DNA of 64,000 nt, taken from positions 434,001 through 498,000 of the forward strand of contig JACATO010000330.1 of assembly GCA_018389105.1 (NCBI GenBank), given 5' to 3'. Position numbers and translations under genes: made by a program. This document shows, one piece after another, positions 49,161 through 60,509 of the stretch (position 1 is its first letter; the number at the start of each line of letters is the position of its first letter). Below the pieces are notes generated by a model. It did no database searches and had not been told where the DNA came from. It saw only the letters and a program-made list of their open reading frames with translations. This stretch comes from Nautilus pompilius. Taxonomy: Eukaryota > Mollusca > Cephalopoda > Nautilida > Nautilidae.

Positions 49161-51921
49161 ATACATATACATAATACATATACACCCAGTGGTTTCAATA
49201 AGTATTTTTACAATTGTCATTGTGATGACTAAACCAACAGCAGAGACATGACAATCACAATGTAAAAACTTATTTTATAGGCAATAATTAAAATCCATCT
49301 CCAAAAAATCCCATATGAAATGTAAACCTTTATTATCTCTAATTTTAAATAATTCAGTAATCCTGTCACCCATCTAGTGTCTTTAGACAGAACATTTTGA
49401 AGTTTTCTTAAAACTAAATGCATGCTAGCAACTAATAAAGTTAATTTATATTTCTAAAACCAGATTGGATATCAGACTATAAAAACTGGCTAACTGTAAT
49501 TTTGTAAGAAAGTTGATTTCAATCTCTGTGATAAGTAATTTGTTTAAAATTATTTTAATTTATTTTACAAATTGGATACTGAAGTAATAGATTTATTTTA
49601 AGGTAGCATTTTAGAATTCACTTTCTTATGAAATGTTGTATGGTTTTCATTTAGTTGATTTACTACTGATGTATAGTAGACAGATTCTGAGTTTTATCTC
49701 ATTCTTGAGCATATCTGATGTCTACAGTTTTAATTAAAATTCAAAATAGTGATGAAAAGAAGAAAATATTTGCTGCTGCACTATAAATATCCAGTAATTT
49801 TTTATATATTTTTTTCAATATATAAAAGAAAGAAAAAGATAAAACCTGCTGTAGGGAAGATTTTTGGAGCCTGGATTTTGAAATCATTGAGAGAAAAGTA
49901 ATTTGTAATGGATTTAGTTTGTAAGTGGAGTTTTTGTGGCAGAAAAAAATCTTTCACTGATGAGCTGGCAGGGGAAAACATTGTGTGAAAATCAGCTTGT
50001 TGTCATGGCTACTGCTGCATTGCTGAAGTGGCTTAGTTGTGTGTGAGCTTTGGTATGGGTATCTTGTGCTGCTAGTCATTGGATAAATTGGAAATTATAT
50101 TGATGAGGAGAGAGCGAGCCACTGTGAATATTAGACACATTGTGTTTGATGTGGGAAGTCTGTTGTTTTGTTTGAAGAAGTGGTGGTGGCTCTCCCTGGT
50201 CAGGGAAGATTAAATCACATCAGATTATTGAGGGACCAACAGGCCAGCAGGGTGCTGGAACAGATAAGGATACTGTACCATTCTAAACTGTGGCTGCCCA
50301 CTGTTAACAAGAAGCTAATAGGGGCCAGTTATATGTTGAACTAAAACTACACCAGTGCAGTTGACAGATAAGAAGATAAATAACCTATATATGCATTTAT
50401 GTTATGCCTCAAGTTTTCTAAATAAATGAGATTACTAGTCATTGCTATTTCATTTTATACAAGTTTGAAAAAAAAGACAAATTTTAAGCTATGGGCATGA
50501 AATAGAAGGCAGGTGAAAATACTTTTATAGAGTTTGTGTGTGTATTAGGGAGGTAGATTATTGAAACTCAGGACTTAAATATATGAATCTTATAAACAAA
50601 TCTTTAGATAGTAAATCTCAGAATTCTGTGTAAGGCTATACCTTTTGTTTGATTGTTTACTGTTTGAAATTAAAGCCAAGGTTTTTAAAATTAGTTTATA
50701 TAGTTTACAAAGAAATTAAAAGATATATACCTTGATTAACCACCAGATCTTTCTTTCTTTTCATTTTAAAATCAAGATCAGGTACATTTAATTTTGTTTG
50801 ACAGGAAGACAGATCAGTGCATCATGTAGTGTGAGAGATATCTTCTGGTATGGTGTTTATGAAAAGTTAGCTAGGTAGAAAATTACTACCAGAAATCTGG
50901 GATGTTTGCCATAAGTAGTCTCCATGAAATTCCTTCATAAAGAATTGCAAATAAATGTTTTACTTATACGATATTGATTCCAAGCCTTGCATTCTAAAGG
51001 CAAGAGCAAATGTTACCTGTGGGAAATTTGGTTGCACTACATCAGGATGGTTATAACAGTCAGAATCTGATCTGATCCTAATTAATGCAGATTTAATTAT
51101 GAAAATAATTACATTTTTCTTCTTTATTAGGTAATGTATATCAACAGTAGATGAGCAGTTATTATCTAAAATGGGTGATTGATTAGGCACACTTTTTCCT
51201 ATAAATTATCAAAAATGGTTAATTGATTGCAGAAGTCCATAGCTTAAAGAACCAATTGACTTTTAGTGCCATGCTCTTGATTTTTCTTTTGTAATTGTAC
51301 AACAGATTAAATGCCAGTAGTCAGATTTAGAAGTAAGGATTAGAAGCAAGTTCATTCTTGGATGTTTTGAGAAATAAGGCTTTGGTTGTTGCCAGATGGA
51401 TGGTGGTAGGGAGGAAAAGAGTGAGAGATGGCATATTTGGATGCCATACTAGGATGGATTCTGTGAAAAGGTCTTAAGATAGAAATTTGGTTTAAACCAT
51501 CCAGTGGAATTCTGACATGGCCAATCCATGTTCATGCCTTTATTGATTTTTGTGCCAGATAAACTGGTGTTTGTTGATATTATTTATTTTTTCAAAAATT
51601 TCTGGTAGTCTATAAAAAAAGACTTCATACTAATTGTGGCCCTGTGAGGTCTATACAGATAGGATAAAGAATGACAGACACCACCACCAAGAAATTTGGT
51701 GCTTATCTGTTTTATTTTGTTTTTTATGACATGCTGCTGTTCTGAAGTGACTTCATACCTTCACATGATGTAACAAAAGTATTGACAAAGAAACAGGTCG
51801 GAGAATGGCAGTGCCATTTCATGATTGCATTTTTGTTTGTTTGTTGTTGTTGTTGTTGTTGTTAGCCAGTTGTGGCCGAATTTTGTTTAGATTTAATGTG
51901 GTCTTGTGACAAATGGATATT
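49161..51921. other. Unique AT-rich sequence, no gene seen
   Basis: No gene recognised. The stretch 49,960-50,340 is more balanced in composition and repeat-free; its nature is unknown. A (TTG)n tract is at about 51,840-51,862. Confidence 0.6.
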
Positions 51922-51924
51922 TTA

Positions 51925-52440
51925 ATTATCTGAATTGAAGACAATGGAAGAGAAACTTTGGAAGCAAAATCTTTCAGCAGCAATCAAAAAATCAAAGAGC
52001 ACCTGACTGACTGTGACTCGGTTCTCTTTTTGTTCATCTGTCAGCAGACGAGGCACAAATTCTGCAGCGACATGATGCATGTTCAATTTTTCTTTTAAAA
52101 TCATGTGGCATGAACTTTTACAGATGCCTACTTCTTTGGAAACTTCACAGACGGTCAGGTGATGATTTCCACGGATCATAGCAGGCACTTTTTCAATGTG
52201 TCTGTTGCCGCAGAAAGTCATCCAGATTTGGGATTGTCTTCGGTGGATGTTCTTCCTGTTTTGAAATGCTGGTACCACTCATGACGTTGCATACAGCTCA
52301 AACAATCCTCCCTATAGGCCTGTTGCAACATTAGAAAAGTCTCCGTAAAAGTTTTTCCCAATTTGAAACAGAATATCACGCAAACGCGTTGCTCTTCAAG
52401 ATCCTTCCTTGTTCAACTTGCTAATCGCCAAGTGCACTAA
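51925..52440 (-). pseudogene. mariner transposase N-terminal (HTH) relic
   Basis: The minus strand reads VCVIFCFKLGKTFTET (near 52,385), RHEWYQHFKTGRTSTED (near 52,270) and, after a frameshift near 52,215, an open frame (51,922-52,278) with EKVPAMIRGNHHLTVCEVSK, EVGICKSSCHMILKEKLNMH and EFVPRLLTDEQKENRVTVSQ. These are the two helix-turn-helix parts and linker of mariner transposases of the SETMAR-related type, which bind the terminal repeats. The DD34D catalytic domain is missing. Confidence 0.9.
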
Positions 52441-52613
52441 ACATACGTTTACTTTAGCGCGTGTAGATCAATGACTAACTGACGTGGTGTGATGTGGCTA
52501 TTATTAGACTGAAGGTCAAGGTCACTGATACACAGCACTGCAGTTGCAAGCACGCTGTGCCGGCTGGTTGGTGCGCTGTTTTAAAAGTTTGGTTTCTTTT
52601 CGAACAGACCTTG
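51925..52613 (-). mobile_element. mariner-like element, 5' half only
   Basis: The inverted right end starts TACAAGGTCTGTTCG then AAAAGAAACC, a mariner-type terminal repeat adjoining TA at 52,614-52,615. About 190 bases inside it the minus strand enters transposase sequence. The element ends near 51,925 without the catalytic domain or second terminal repeat, so it is a deletion or abortive copy. An unrelated plus-strand frame at 52,494-52,754 crosses the end. Confidence 0.85.
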
Positions 52614-52615
52614 TA

Positions 52616-55296
52616 TACTCTTTTTGGAATTGAAGGCAATAAACTTGCATTTAGGTTAGAACATACTAAAAAAAAAGCTAGCAAGTCTAATCTATTTAGA
52701 CATGAATATAACGTTAAGTCTGTTGAATATAAAGAAGAATTTTTCAAAATCTAATCATCCAGGTTATCATAAAGTCAGAAAATCAGTTCATTTTTACTGG
52801 GTGGGTCAAATTCTGATAATGATTTAATTCAGCTCTCCAGTCATCAGATAAATATTTCATTGCCAGTTGTTTTCTAGCTGTGATTTGTCTTTTTACATAA
52901 ATACCTACCAGAACCTGGCAACAAATATAGGCTGAAATATTTAAGACTCAACAGTCTATTGATATATCACAGCCAGATGGAATTATATACAATGTGGAGA
53001 TTTAATATCAACCTAACAGTGGCACCTGATATACACTACTGTGCACAAGTCATTTACCACCTGTATTATCAATGCAAAATCGTCAAACTTGGATAATGTA
53101 TGGTTTTACATAATAGCTATTGTGCTTATATGGAAATCTGTTTTGATTGTTTTCAATGGTTTACTTATTAATAACTAAGATTACCTCTTTTAGCTGTAAT
53201 ATTTATAATTATTATAGAAGCAAAAAAAAAAAAGTCTACATAAGGAGTGTCACAAAAAGGTCCCATTATTAAACAAAGAACTTTGGGAGGTATTAGGAAG
53301 AGGCTTGGAACTTCATTTCATTGGAATGTTCCACAATGAAATAGCTACAAAATCTAGGAGAAAATATCCCTTGTCATTTTTAAGCTATGCATCATGGCTA
53401 AGAATGTATTCATAACTGATAAAATCTAACTTTATAGCTATATTTTAGGTAAAACCTTTATCATAAGAATCCTAATGTTGTTAGTGACTAAGCATCAAAT
53501 TATATGCAGTAATACAGGCATGTCTTTGACTTGTGTGCAGTAGTGTATTTGCTATGATTGGCTAGTAACTTCTGCTTGAAAATTTTCTACTGATTAGAGA
53601 ACAGGGTCCCCTTTATTATGTCTTTTGTTTGTTCTTTCAGATTATCTTTACAATTTTCTGGAAAACTCTATTTTTTATGTGGATATTAAAATGGTGATCT
53701 GGCGTCTTCCTAAATAAAAGACAGCAAATAATACTTTCTATCTTGCCATTCTCATTGATTTTTCATCAGATAAATCAAAGCAGGGAAAAGAATCTCATGG
53801 TCACCATCGTGACGAGTAATTATCTAACGTGCTGCTATTCATTAAAGTTGACAAGCTAACTTTAAAATAACCAACAAGAAAATGAAAATAATACTAAATT
53901 TAAAAGATCTAGTTTAAATAGTTGGAACATTTATCAAAATAGAACAATAGATGTTTTTATTTACTTAGAAACTAGATTAATTCTTTTAAAAACACACCGC
54001 ACACATACGTACGTACGTATTATACATATGACAAGTTACGATAACTGGATTAACAGGATAACGGACAGTCATCTTTAATAAAGAGGTAGTGTTATAATAT
54101 GAATTCATTGTTATTGACTTGTCTGAATTTTCTGGGAGGTTCTCAAGATTCTAGTCTGTACATTGTCAGATTATTAATCACTTTACTAACCCAAGGAATG
54201 AATATTGAATTTTTTCCCCCCTCTCTGTAGAAACTGTTTCCATGGAAACCTATTTGCATGGCAGTCATATTCACCCATTGATTTCAGTTGTTCAGATAAC
54301 AGAAGATGTGGTAACTCATTAAGAAAACAACTCAAGATCTAAGAACAAGGAGAAATCTTAAATTGCTTTTTTTAAAATTTTTCCTGAAAGTTCACTTAGC
54401 AAATATTTGGCTTAGTTGAAGAAAAAAACAGAAATGCTAATTGAATAAAAGAAGCACATGTACTTAATCTGTTTAGATAAATTTTGTTTTTAAGTCATAG
54501 TTAATTATCTAAAATTAGACGAAAATTGAAGAAAATGGCTGCTGTATTAAAAACTGTAATGTAAAAAAAAAAAAATGGATGAAAAGAAAGGACATAAATT
54601 TCAGATTGAAAGTAAATAAGGAGATAGTTCTTACTGGAGTATACCCCAAGATAAGTTTTTTGTGTGCTTTGTTCTGTACACAAGATAAATATAAACTTGC
54701 TGGAATGTTACTTCCAGTGAACTGGAATTAGAAAGTATGAAAAGGCTGACTCTGCTTGGCAGCGTGTAGTAACAGAATCTGACATCAACTCAATAAGTTG
54801 TTCTGCAAAGATGGATAATATCATTAATAACATGTTGCATTAAGATGCTTTCTGTAGTTGAACCACCAGAAAGCTCTGCTAAGCTTGGTGATCACGACTG
54901 CCTGCATCGTGCATCTTTTGGCTTTTTTCATTTAATAGCCCTCATTTATCATTGCTGTGTGTGTTTCCTACCCTTGGCTGAACTCTTGTGCAGGGAGTTT
55001 GGATAGTGCTTATTGCATCCAACACCTGGCAGGAACATACTTGGTGGGCTTGGCAGAAAGCTGGTGATCCTTTGTCATAGCTTACCTGAGAAACTCTGAA
55101 ATAGTGACTTCTGTTTTTGAGCTACAAAATCCCCCAGACACTTTTTCAGAATCTGCAGAAGAAACCTTTGCCGAGATCGCTTTGGCCAGCTGTGGAAAAA
55201 AAAATACATATCTTTTGTCAGTCTTCGAAATTGGGCCAAAGGCTAATTTTTTCCCTTTATCTTAAATTTAAATAGTTTTCTTTTTTTTGTTTTTTT
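52616..55296. other. Unique AT-rich sequence, no gene seen
   Basis: No gene or repeat family recognised. A short ACGT tandem (54,007-54,019) and ordinary homopolymers are present. Confidence 0.65.
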
Positions 55297-55557
55297 TTAG
55301 CATTTTGTATTCCACCTGGGGTGCATATGTATCCAACTACCCTTCAAGACTGCATTACTCAGCACAGGTTGAGGTGGTGCGACACGTACCTTTCTCATTA
55401 ATATAACTCTGTAACAACAAACTCGTGTTGCTTCAATCTGACTGATGTGTTTTGCATCACGACTGTATTTCACTAAACATACAACTAGTTCTACACAAAT
55501 TCCAAGGCTAAGGTGGTACAAGAGGGGTAAAAGCTGATGCAGTATATGGAGAGTTAA
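55297..55557. mobile_element. piggyBac-type MITE, copy 2
   Basis: The right end GTATATGGAGAGTTAA is a clear inverted counterpart of TTAACYCTC-TATAC, with TTAA at 55,554-55,557. The left end TTAGCATTTTGTATTCCACC is diverged but aligns with copy 1 and continues CTGGGGTGCATATGT. Shared internal words include GCACAGGTTGAG and TTTCTCATTAATATAAC. A 90-codon minus-strand frame lies wholly within it and is an artefact. Confidence 0.75.
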
Positions 55558-57646
55558 GAAAGCAAGCATTCTTTATTTTGTTTACTTTACTTGCAATACG
55601 GATGGTAACGGGTGCAGAATAGATAATTATACTACATGTCAGCCATTGTGAAAGAAAAAGAACCCCTTTTATCTGTGAAAATATTCTGTTTAGTCTAATG
55701 TGGATAAATGCTTCAACAACAGCGACAAGAAAAAAATGTCTAGAGTTAACTTTTTCAAACTTAAAATTATTTTTTTCTTTTTCATGGATTATTTTGGTTT
55801 GCAAATCAAGGAAAAGTCATTAGATATTTTTACAAATCAGAAACATATAAAGAAACATTCATGAATAGATAGATCTTGAATATTTCATATACCTCTGTTT
55901 TAGAGAGATAAATGCTGCTGAAGTATTCTATTTCATACCCTTTAATGCCTCTCCCACAGAATTCTCTAAAACCAAAATCCTTACTGATGATTGATAGAGG
56001 ATTATGCTGATGCTTAGGAACTCCCTGTTCTATTATTTGGCTTCGACTGGGTTAGAGTTTTTGGTGGCCTTAACTTGCACGAAGGTTTAGAATTAACAGT
56101 GAAGCTGCCAAGATTCATACTTTTCTGAATTATTAATGTTATCTGTGACGGCTCTTTGGAAAAATAAGAAACAAACTGAAGCTCATGCAGCATAGCATAA
56201 TGATGATTCTTTCACGGTATTTTAATTTAATTATTTATTAGAAAACACTCGGTTTTATAAATGATTAGCTATGAACTCTCTGGTTAAATTGCCATCAATT
56301 TCAGCACCTTGCAGCTCGGTACAAAAATTATTTCCCAATAAAGATTTTAGTGCTTTTTAAGATTCTCAGAGATCTGCATCCACCTTCTTAATTCTTAGAG
56401 ATAAAGCCTGCATTTCTGAGAATAACCTAGCCGAACAAGTGTTGCCACTTGGCTGCCTTCACTGTACACGAGGAAAGTTTTTGATGATGTTGTTTGTCTG
56501 TCTTTTGTGCACTCATCTGTTGTTCTGTTTCTGTCCAGATGTCTTTATTAAAAGTGTTGGCTGGAGGTGCGGAATTTGAAAGGCATGTTTCTCTCTGCCG
56601 GTAATTAAGAAAGCATTCTGTAGTGCAACATCACAGAAGCTGCTGAACCGCCCCTTAGCTCAGTTAAGGGATGACTGATGGCACAGATCCCAGACATCAC
56701 AACTGGTGATGTTTACAATTAAAAAAAAAAAAAAGAGAAGTAGGATTATGTTTATTAGTGGAAGTGCTAAGCTTTTGAGCAAAACCTTGCAATCTGTAAT
56801 TATTGGCAGACGGAAGCCTGCTCTCTCCACTTCCTGTATTTAGTGTTGGAAGATACATAACTGTTTATCTGTTTTATCATGTAATGACATTACACATCTA
56901 AATATAAAACTATAATTAAAAGTAAAAGTTTTAGTGGACATAAGCGACAGTTGACTAATTTTTTGTTGAAATTGAACTTTTTTTTTGTATACTGAATATA
57001 TCACTAATTTCCAGTGGTAAGCAGAAGAATTTATTTATCCTCTGAGGCAGTTAATACACAGTACCATTATTCTTATTCATCTACATTAGTTACTCTTTTT
57101 AAGAGGGGATGCCACAATTACAAGGAGATAGGAATTTATCATAATATATATCAGGCCCCTTAGGTTTGAAAAGTACCCATAGATAATATAGCATTTATAA
57201 AGATTGAATACTTCATGGCTTGTACACAGTCCCAAGTTTCAGAAGTGTTAATTTACCCATTTTTGAAAAAAATTAAGGTTAACAGTCAAAAGTATAACTT
57301 TGCCTAATTTATCACATATAAAACATGCCTGAAATAAGATTCTAAATAAAGTGACTTAATTTTACTTGAGATTTTCTTGGCTTTTATTTACCTTCACGTA
57401 GTGGATGAAATTATCTCGGTGATGTGAAAAGATCTGGGGTCACATTGGAATATTTAAATTAACACCCACTAGATGTACTATGTAAATTTTGGAACAGTTT
57501 TTTTTTTTTTTTTTTTTTGGCTTTGTAACATAGTGTAAATTAATCAAATTTATTTGCTAATTTGTCGTAAAACAATTTCTTGTTATGCCATTGGTATGGG
57601 CCAGTACTGTGTTTTGGTTGGTTGTTTTGTTTTTTTTAAAGACGCA
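55558..57646. other. Unique sequence; possible small exon
   Basis: No firm gene. At 56,540-56,601 a 62-nt open stretch sits between a good acceptor-like tract (TGTTCTGTTTCTGTCCAG) and a GTAATT donor-like site. Its one fully open frame begins MSLLKVLAGGAEFERHV, which I do not recognise. T24-like homopolymer at 57,501-57,523. Confidence 0.35.
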
Positions 57647-58460
57647 CAGTATTGGAAATAATTATGGAAACGGGATATATACAAATAATGAGTAAATGTA
57701 ACTGAGATATATATATAATACATACACAATGCATTATTACAGAAAACATACCAAAAAAACAAAGAGTAATTAATATTTGATATGTGAGCCTATTGCTTTA
57801 GATAGAATATGACACCATGGTTTTGTGCTCCTATACAGGTTATCAATGTATGACTGGGGATTGTCATTCCAAATATCCTATAACATTAAGTATTTGGTTG
57901 CTGTTTTACTTTCTCAGTAGCCATATAAACCCATAAAGCTTTAATAATGCTCATATCAGAACTTTGTGCAGATCAAGGCATCCTTGTGAATGTTTCCTCA
58001 GCTTTTTTGCCTTCCAGATAGTTCTTGACCATATTAGCTGTATGCTTTGGGGTCATTGTTATGTTGGAAGATGAATCCCTGCCTGCCCACTGAGGGAATG
58101 GCATGATGGATGACAACCTGCCTGTATGTGTTGGCAGTCAAAATGCCTTCAATTTTATGCAAATCTTTGACACCCTCAGTTGATATGCAGTTACACACTT
58201 GTGTTGATCCACCCAACATGCCTCATTATAGCTGTTGTACACTAACTGCCAGTCCATCTTTGAACAAACTTCCATTAATTATTGCTGAACAGTACAAACC
58301 CAGTCTCATCTGTAAAGAGCATCTTTTCCCAGATTTGGTCATCTCACTGTTTTGTTTATGCTGCCCACTTCAGCCTTGCTGTTTGGTTGCCTCTTCAGAG
58401 CAAAGGTTTTGAGGTAGCTATACATCCAAATGTAACATTCCATCTTGTTCGTGTGCTCAC
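57647..58460 (-). mobile_element. Tc1-like transposon, second copy, truncated
   Basis: The left end CAGTATTGGAAATAATTATGG matches the 34.6-kb copy, and homology runs through the transposase region to about 58,455, where it is lost; the transposase N-terminus side and the other terminal repeat are missing. Orientation is the same as copy 1. Plus-strand frames at 58,110-58,527 are antisense. Confidence 0.85.
57780..58400 (-). pseudogene. Tc1-like transposase relic, copy 2
   Basis: The 61-codon minus-strand frame 58,034-58,219 includes KIEGILTANTYRQVVIH, AIPSVGRQGFIFQHNNDPK, matching copy 1 in the same region. The second catalytic Asp position reads HNND instead of HDND. The frame ends shortly after; the rest is broken by stops. 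Confidence 0.85.
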
Positions 58461-58555
58461 TGGATCACCCATTAAAAAATGTTTCCTGAAAGCACAAACA
58501 AATGTACATTATTTCTGTATTGTTTAGTCCATTGAAATAAATCATCAGAATTGGG

Positions 58556-58900
58556 GATATCATTTACAAAAATGATGAAATTTGGTGGTGTAGAAAAATA
58601 ACGAGAGACAATAATATCATTTATAAAATAATTTAAGATGGTTATATAATTTATTAAAAAGTTATGATAATGGTGATGTTTATAAAATCAACGGTGGCGA
58701 TATATTTATAATTTATGAAACTAATGATATTGGTTATAAAACGATATAAAAGATAAGAATATGATTTGCTAAATAATGAAAGATAGTATTATGTTATAAA
58801 AATCCCATGGTGGTTTTATAACTTAAAAATTGAGTGACATGAAAAGAATGAAAGATTGATATACTAATAATAGAAGACTCACATTTATAAAATAATGAAA
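58556..58900 (+). repeat. Degenerate AT-rich minisatellite, ~30-bp period
   Basis: Words of the type ATCATTTATAAAATAAT and GATGGTTATAT/GGTGGTTTTATA recur at roughly 25-34 bp from about 58,556 to 58,900, with heavy divergence. It begins shortly after the truncated end of Tc1 copy 2. Confidence 0.75.
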
Positions 58901-60509
58901 GGAGATAATGGAAAGATTAGACAGATCATTGAATCTAGATGAAGCAGCCTAACTCTACAGTGAAGTGATTTTATTTTGTTATGAGAGTAATCAGTGATCA
59001 AAAAGAAACTAGCTATTTGCAAAAGGAAATAAAGATTGCAGGGGAATAGTGGAGTGATGGGAGGAAGTGCTGCCTCCACTTGAAAATGAAGACAATGTAG
59101 AACTGGTTCTTGAACAGGACAATTAGCTGGATGAGGTTGTAGTAAATTTTTCAAGGATGGACAAAGCACTTATGAATATGCTTCTTAGTGCATTGAGCTG
59201 TTTGCTCCTGATGTTAAGTCAAGTCCAAAAGTCTCTTTTTTTGACTTGCCCTTGATGACACTTAAAGTGCACAGTAATTTTAAAAATTACTTCCTAGGGT
59301 CAGCTTACTCAAAAGAGCTCCTAGTCTAACCAGCACCCACCTTTCAAGCTATTTTTGCTGTCTCTGACATTTAAGCTTCCTTATAATCTCCAACCCCAGC
59401 TGATCTATTAATATCAGACTGTTTCCAGTAAGTCTCGGTTCACTGCTGCTTCCTCAGATATATATATATGTATATATATGTATCATTTTTTCATATATAT
59501 GATATAACAAACTTTTATTTAATTAAACTTTTCATTCTCAGGTTTATTGAGAGATTAGATTTAAAAAAGAAAGAGAGGAGGAAAAACTGCTCCCATTTGA
59601 ACTCCTGTTTGTTTTTTGTTTTTTACAGTGACATATTGACAAAATATTTCTGTGGAAGATGACTCTAATTAATATATAACTATAAAAATCTCTGGTTTGT
59701 TTAAGAACCAGTCTTTTATCCCTTGTTTAAAATGGTAAACAATATTTTTAATTTTTTTTTTAAGCAATGACTCGTTCAAAACTATTTTGGATCTGACATT
59801 TGTTTTGTTGTTGTTGAAAACAGTTAATGTATTCAAGGCTCATCTCTCTCAAATTCCAGGATTAATCATCAGATCAAATGGCTCAGAATGTGGAAAACTG
59901 TGCCAATATGTTTGCTTTCTGTTTTGTTTAGCAAACATTTTTCAAGATGAAACATAAGGAAAAAGTGAAGAGAGAATTTCAAAACTAAACAGAACAACGA
60001 ATTTACAAAAATAAGAAAAATCTTTCATCATGAATATCTTGTGTAAATTTTCATTCATCTCCTGATCTTCACTCTCAGTCAAATTTTGAACACAAAAATT
60101 TGAAGTCACATTTTACCAAATTTTTGCTTTATGTTTCTCATACTATGCTGGTGATCAAAGATGATTATTCATTAAGAAATCAAAAGTCCACCTTTATTTG
60201 GCATTTACTATCTTCATATCGAATGTCAGGCAAAGATGGATTTTTTGCTTCCTTATGGTAATTATTCAAGATAAAGCGAACATCAATTTCCATCCAGTGC
60301 TGTATTTACTAATAATACCAACTAATTTGTTAAAATACATTCAGAATACCATTTAGGACTGGGATGCACAACATATGTACACATGAGCCAGAACAGCTCT
60401 TGAATGATTCCTGAGTAATTGAAAGATTCCCAGCTGGGCTCCTTTTCTTTTGATTAGATCAAATGCCTAGCATCTGAGTTACTACAGATATGGCATTTGT
60501 AAGCTTAAG
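58901..60509. other. Unique AT-rich sequence, no gene seen
   Basis: Apart from the TA repeat, no gene or element recognised; the minus frame at 58,885-59,169 has no known motif. Confidence 0.6.
59455..59510. repeat. Interrupted (TA)n repeat
   Basis: TATATATATATG/TATATATATG units then ATATATATGATAT. The frame at 59,468 arises from it. Confidence 0.9.

Noticed and set aside
55297..55569. 90-codon minus-strand frame
   Set aside because: Coincides with a piggyBac-type MITE; the homologous copy at 48.1 kb does not keep the frame.
58110..58527. Plus-strand frames of 81 and 100 codons
   Set aside because: Antisense to the second Tc1 copy and similar to the antisense frame of the first copy.
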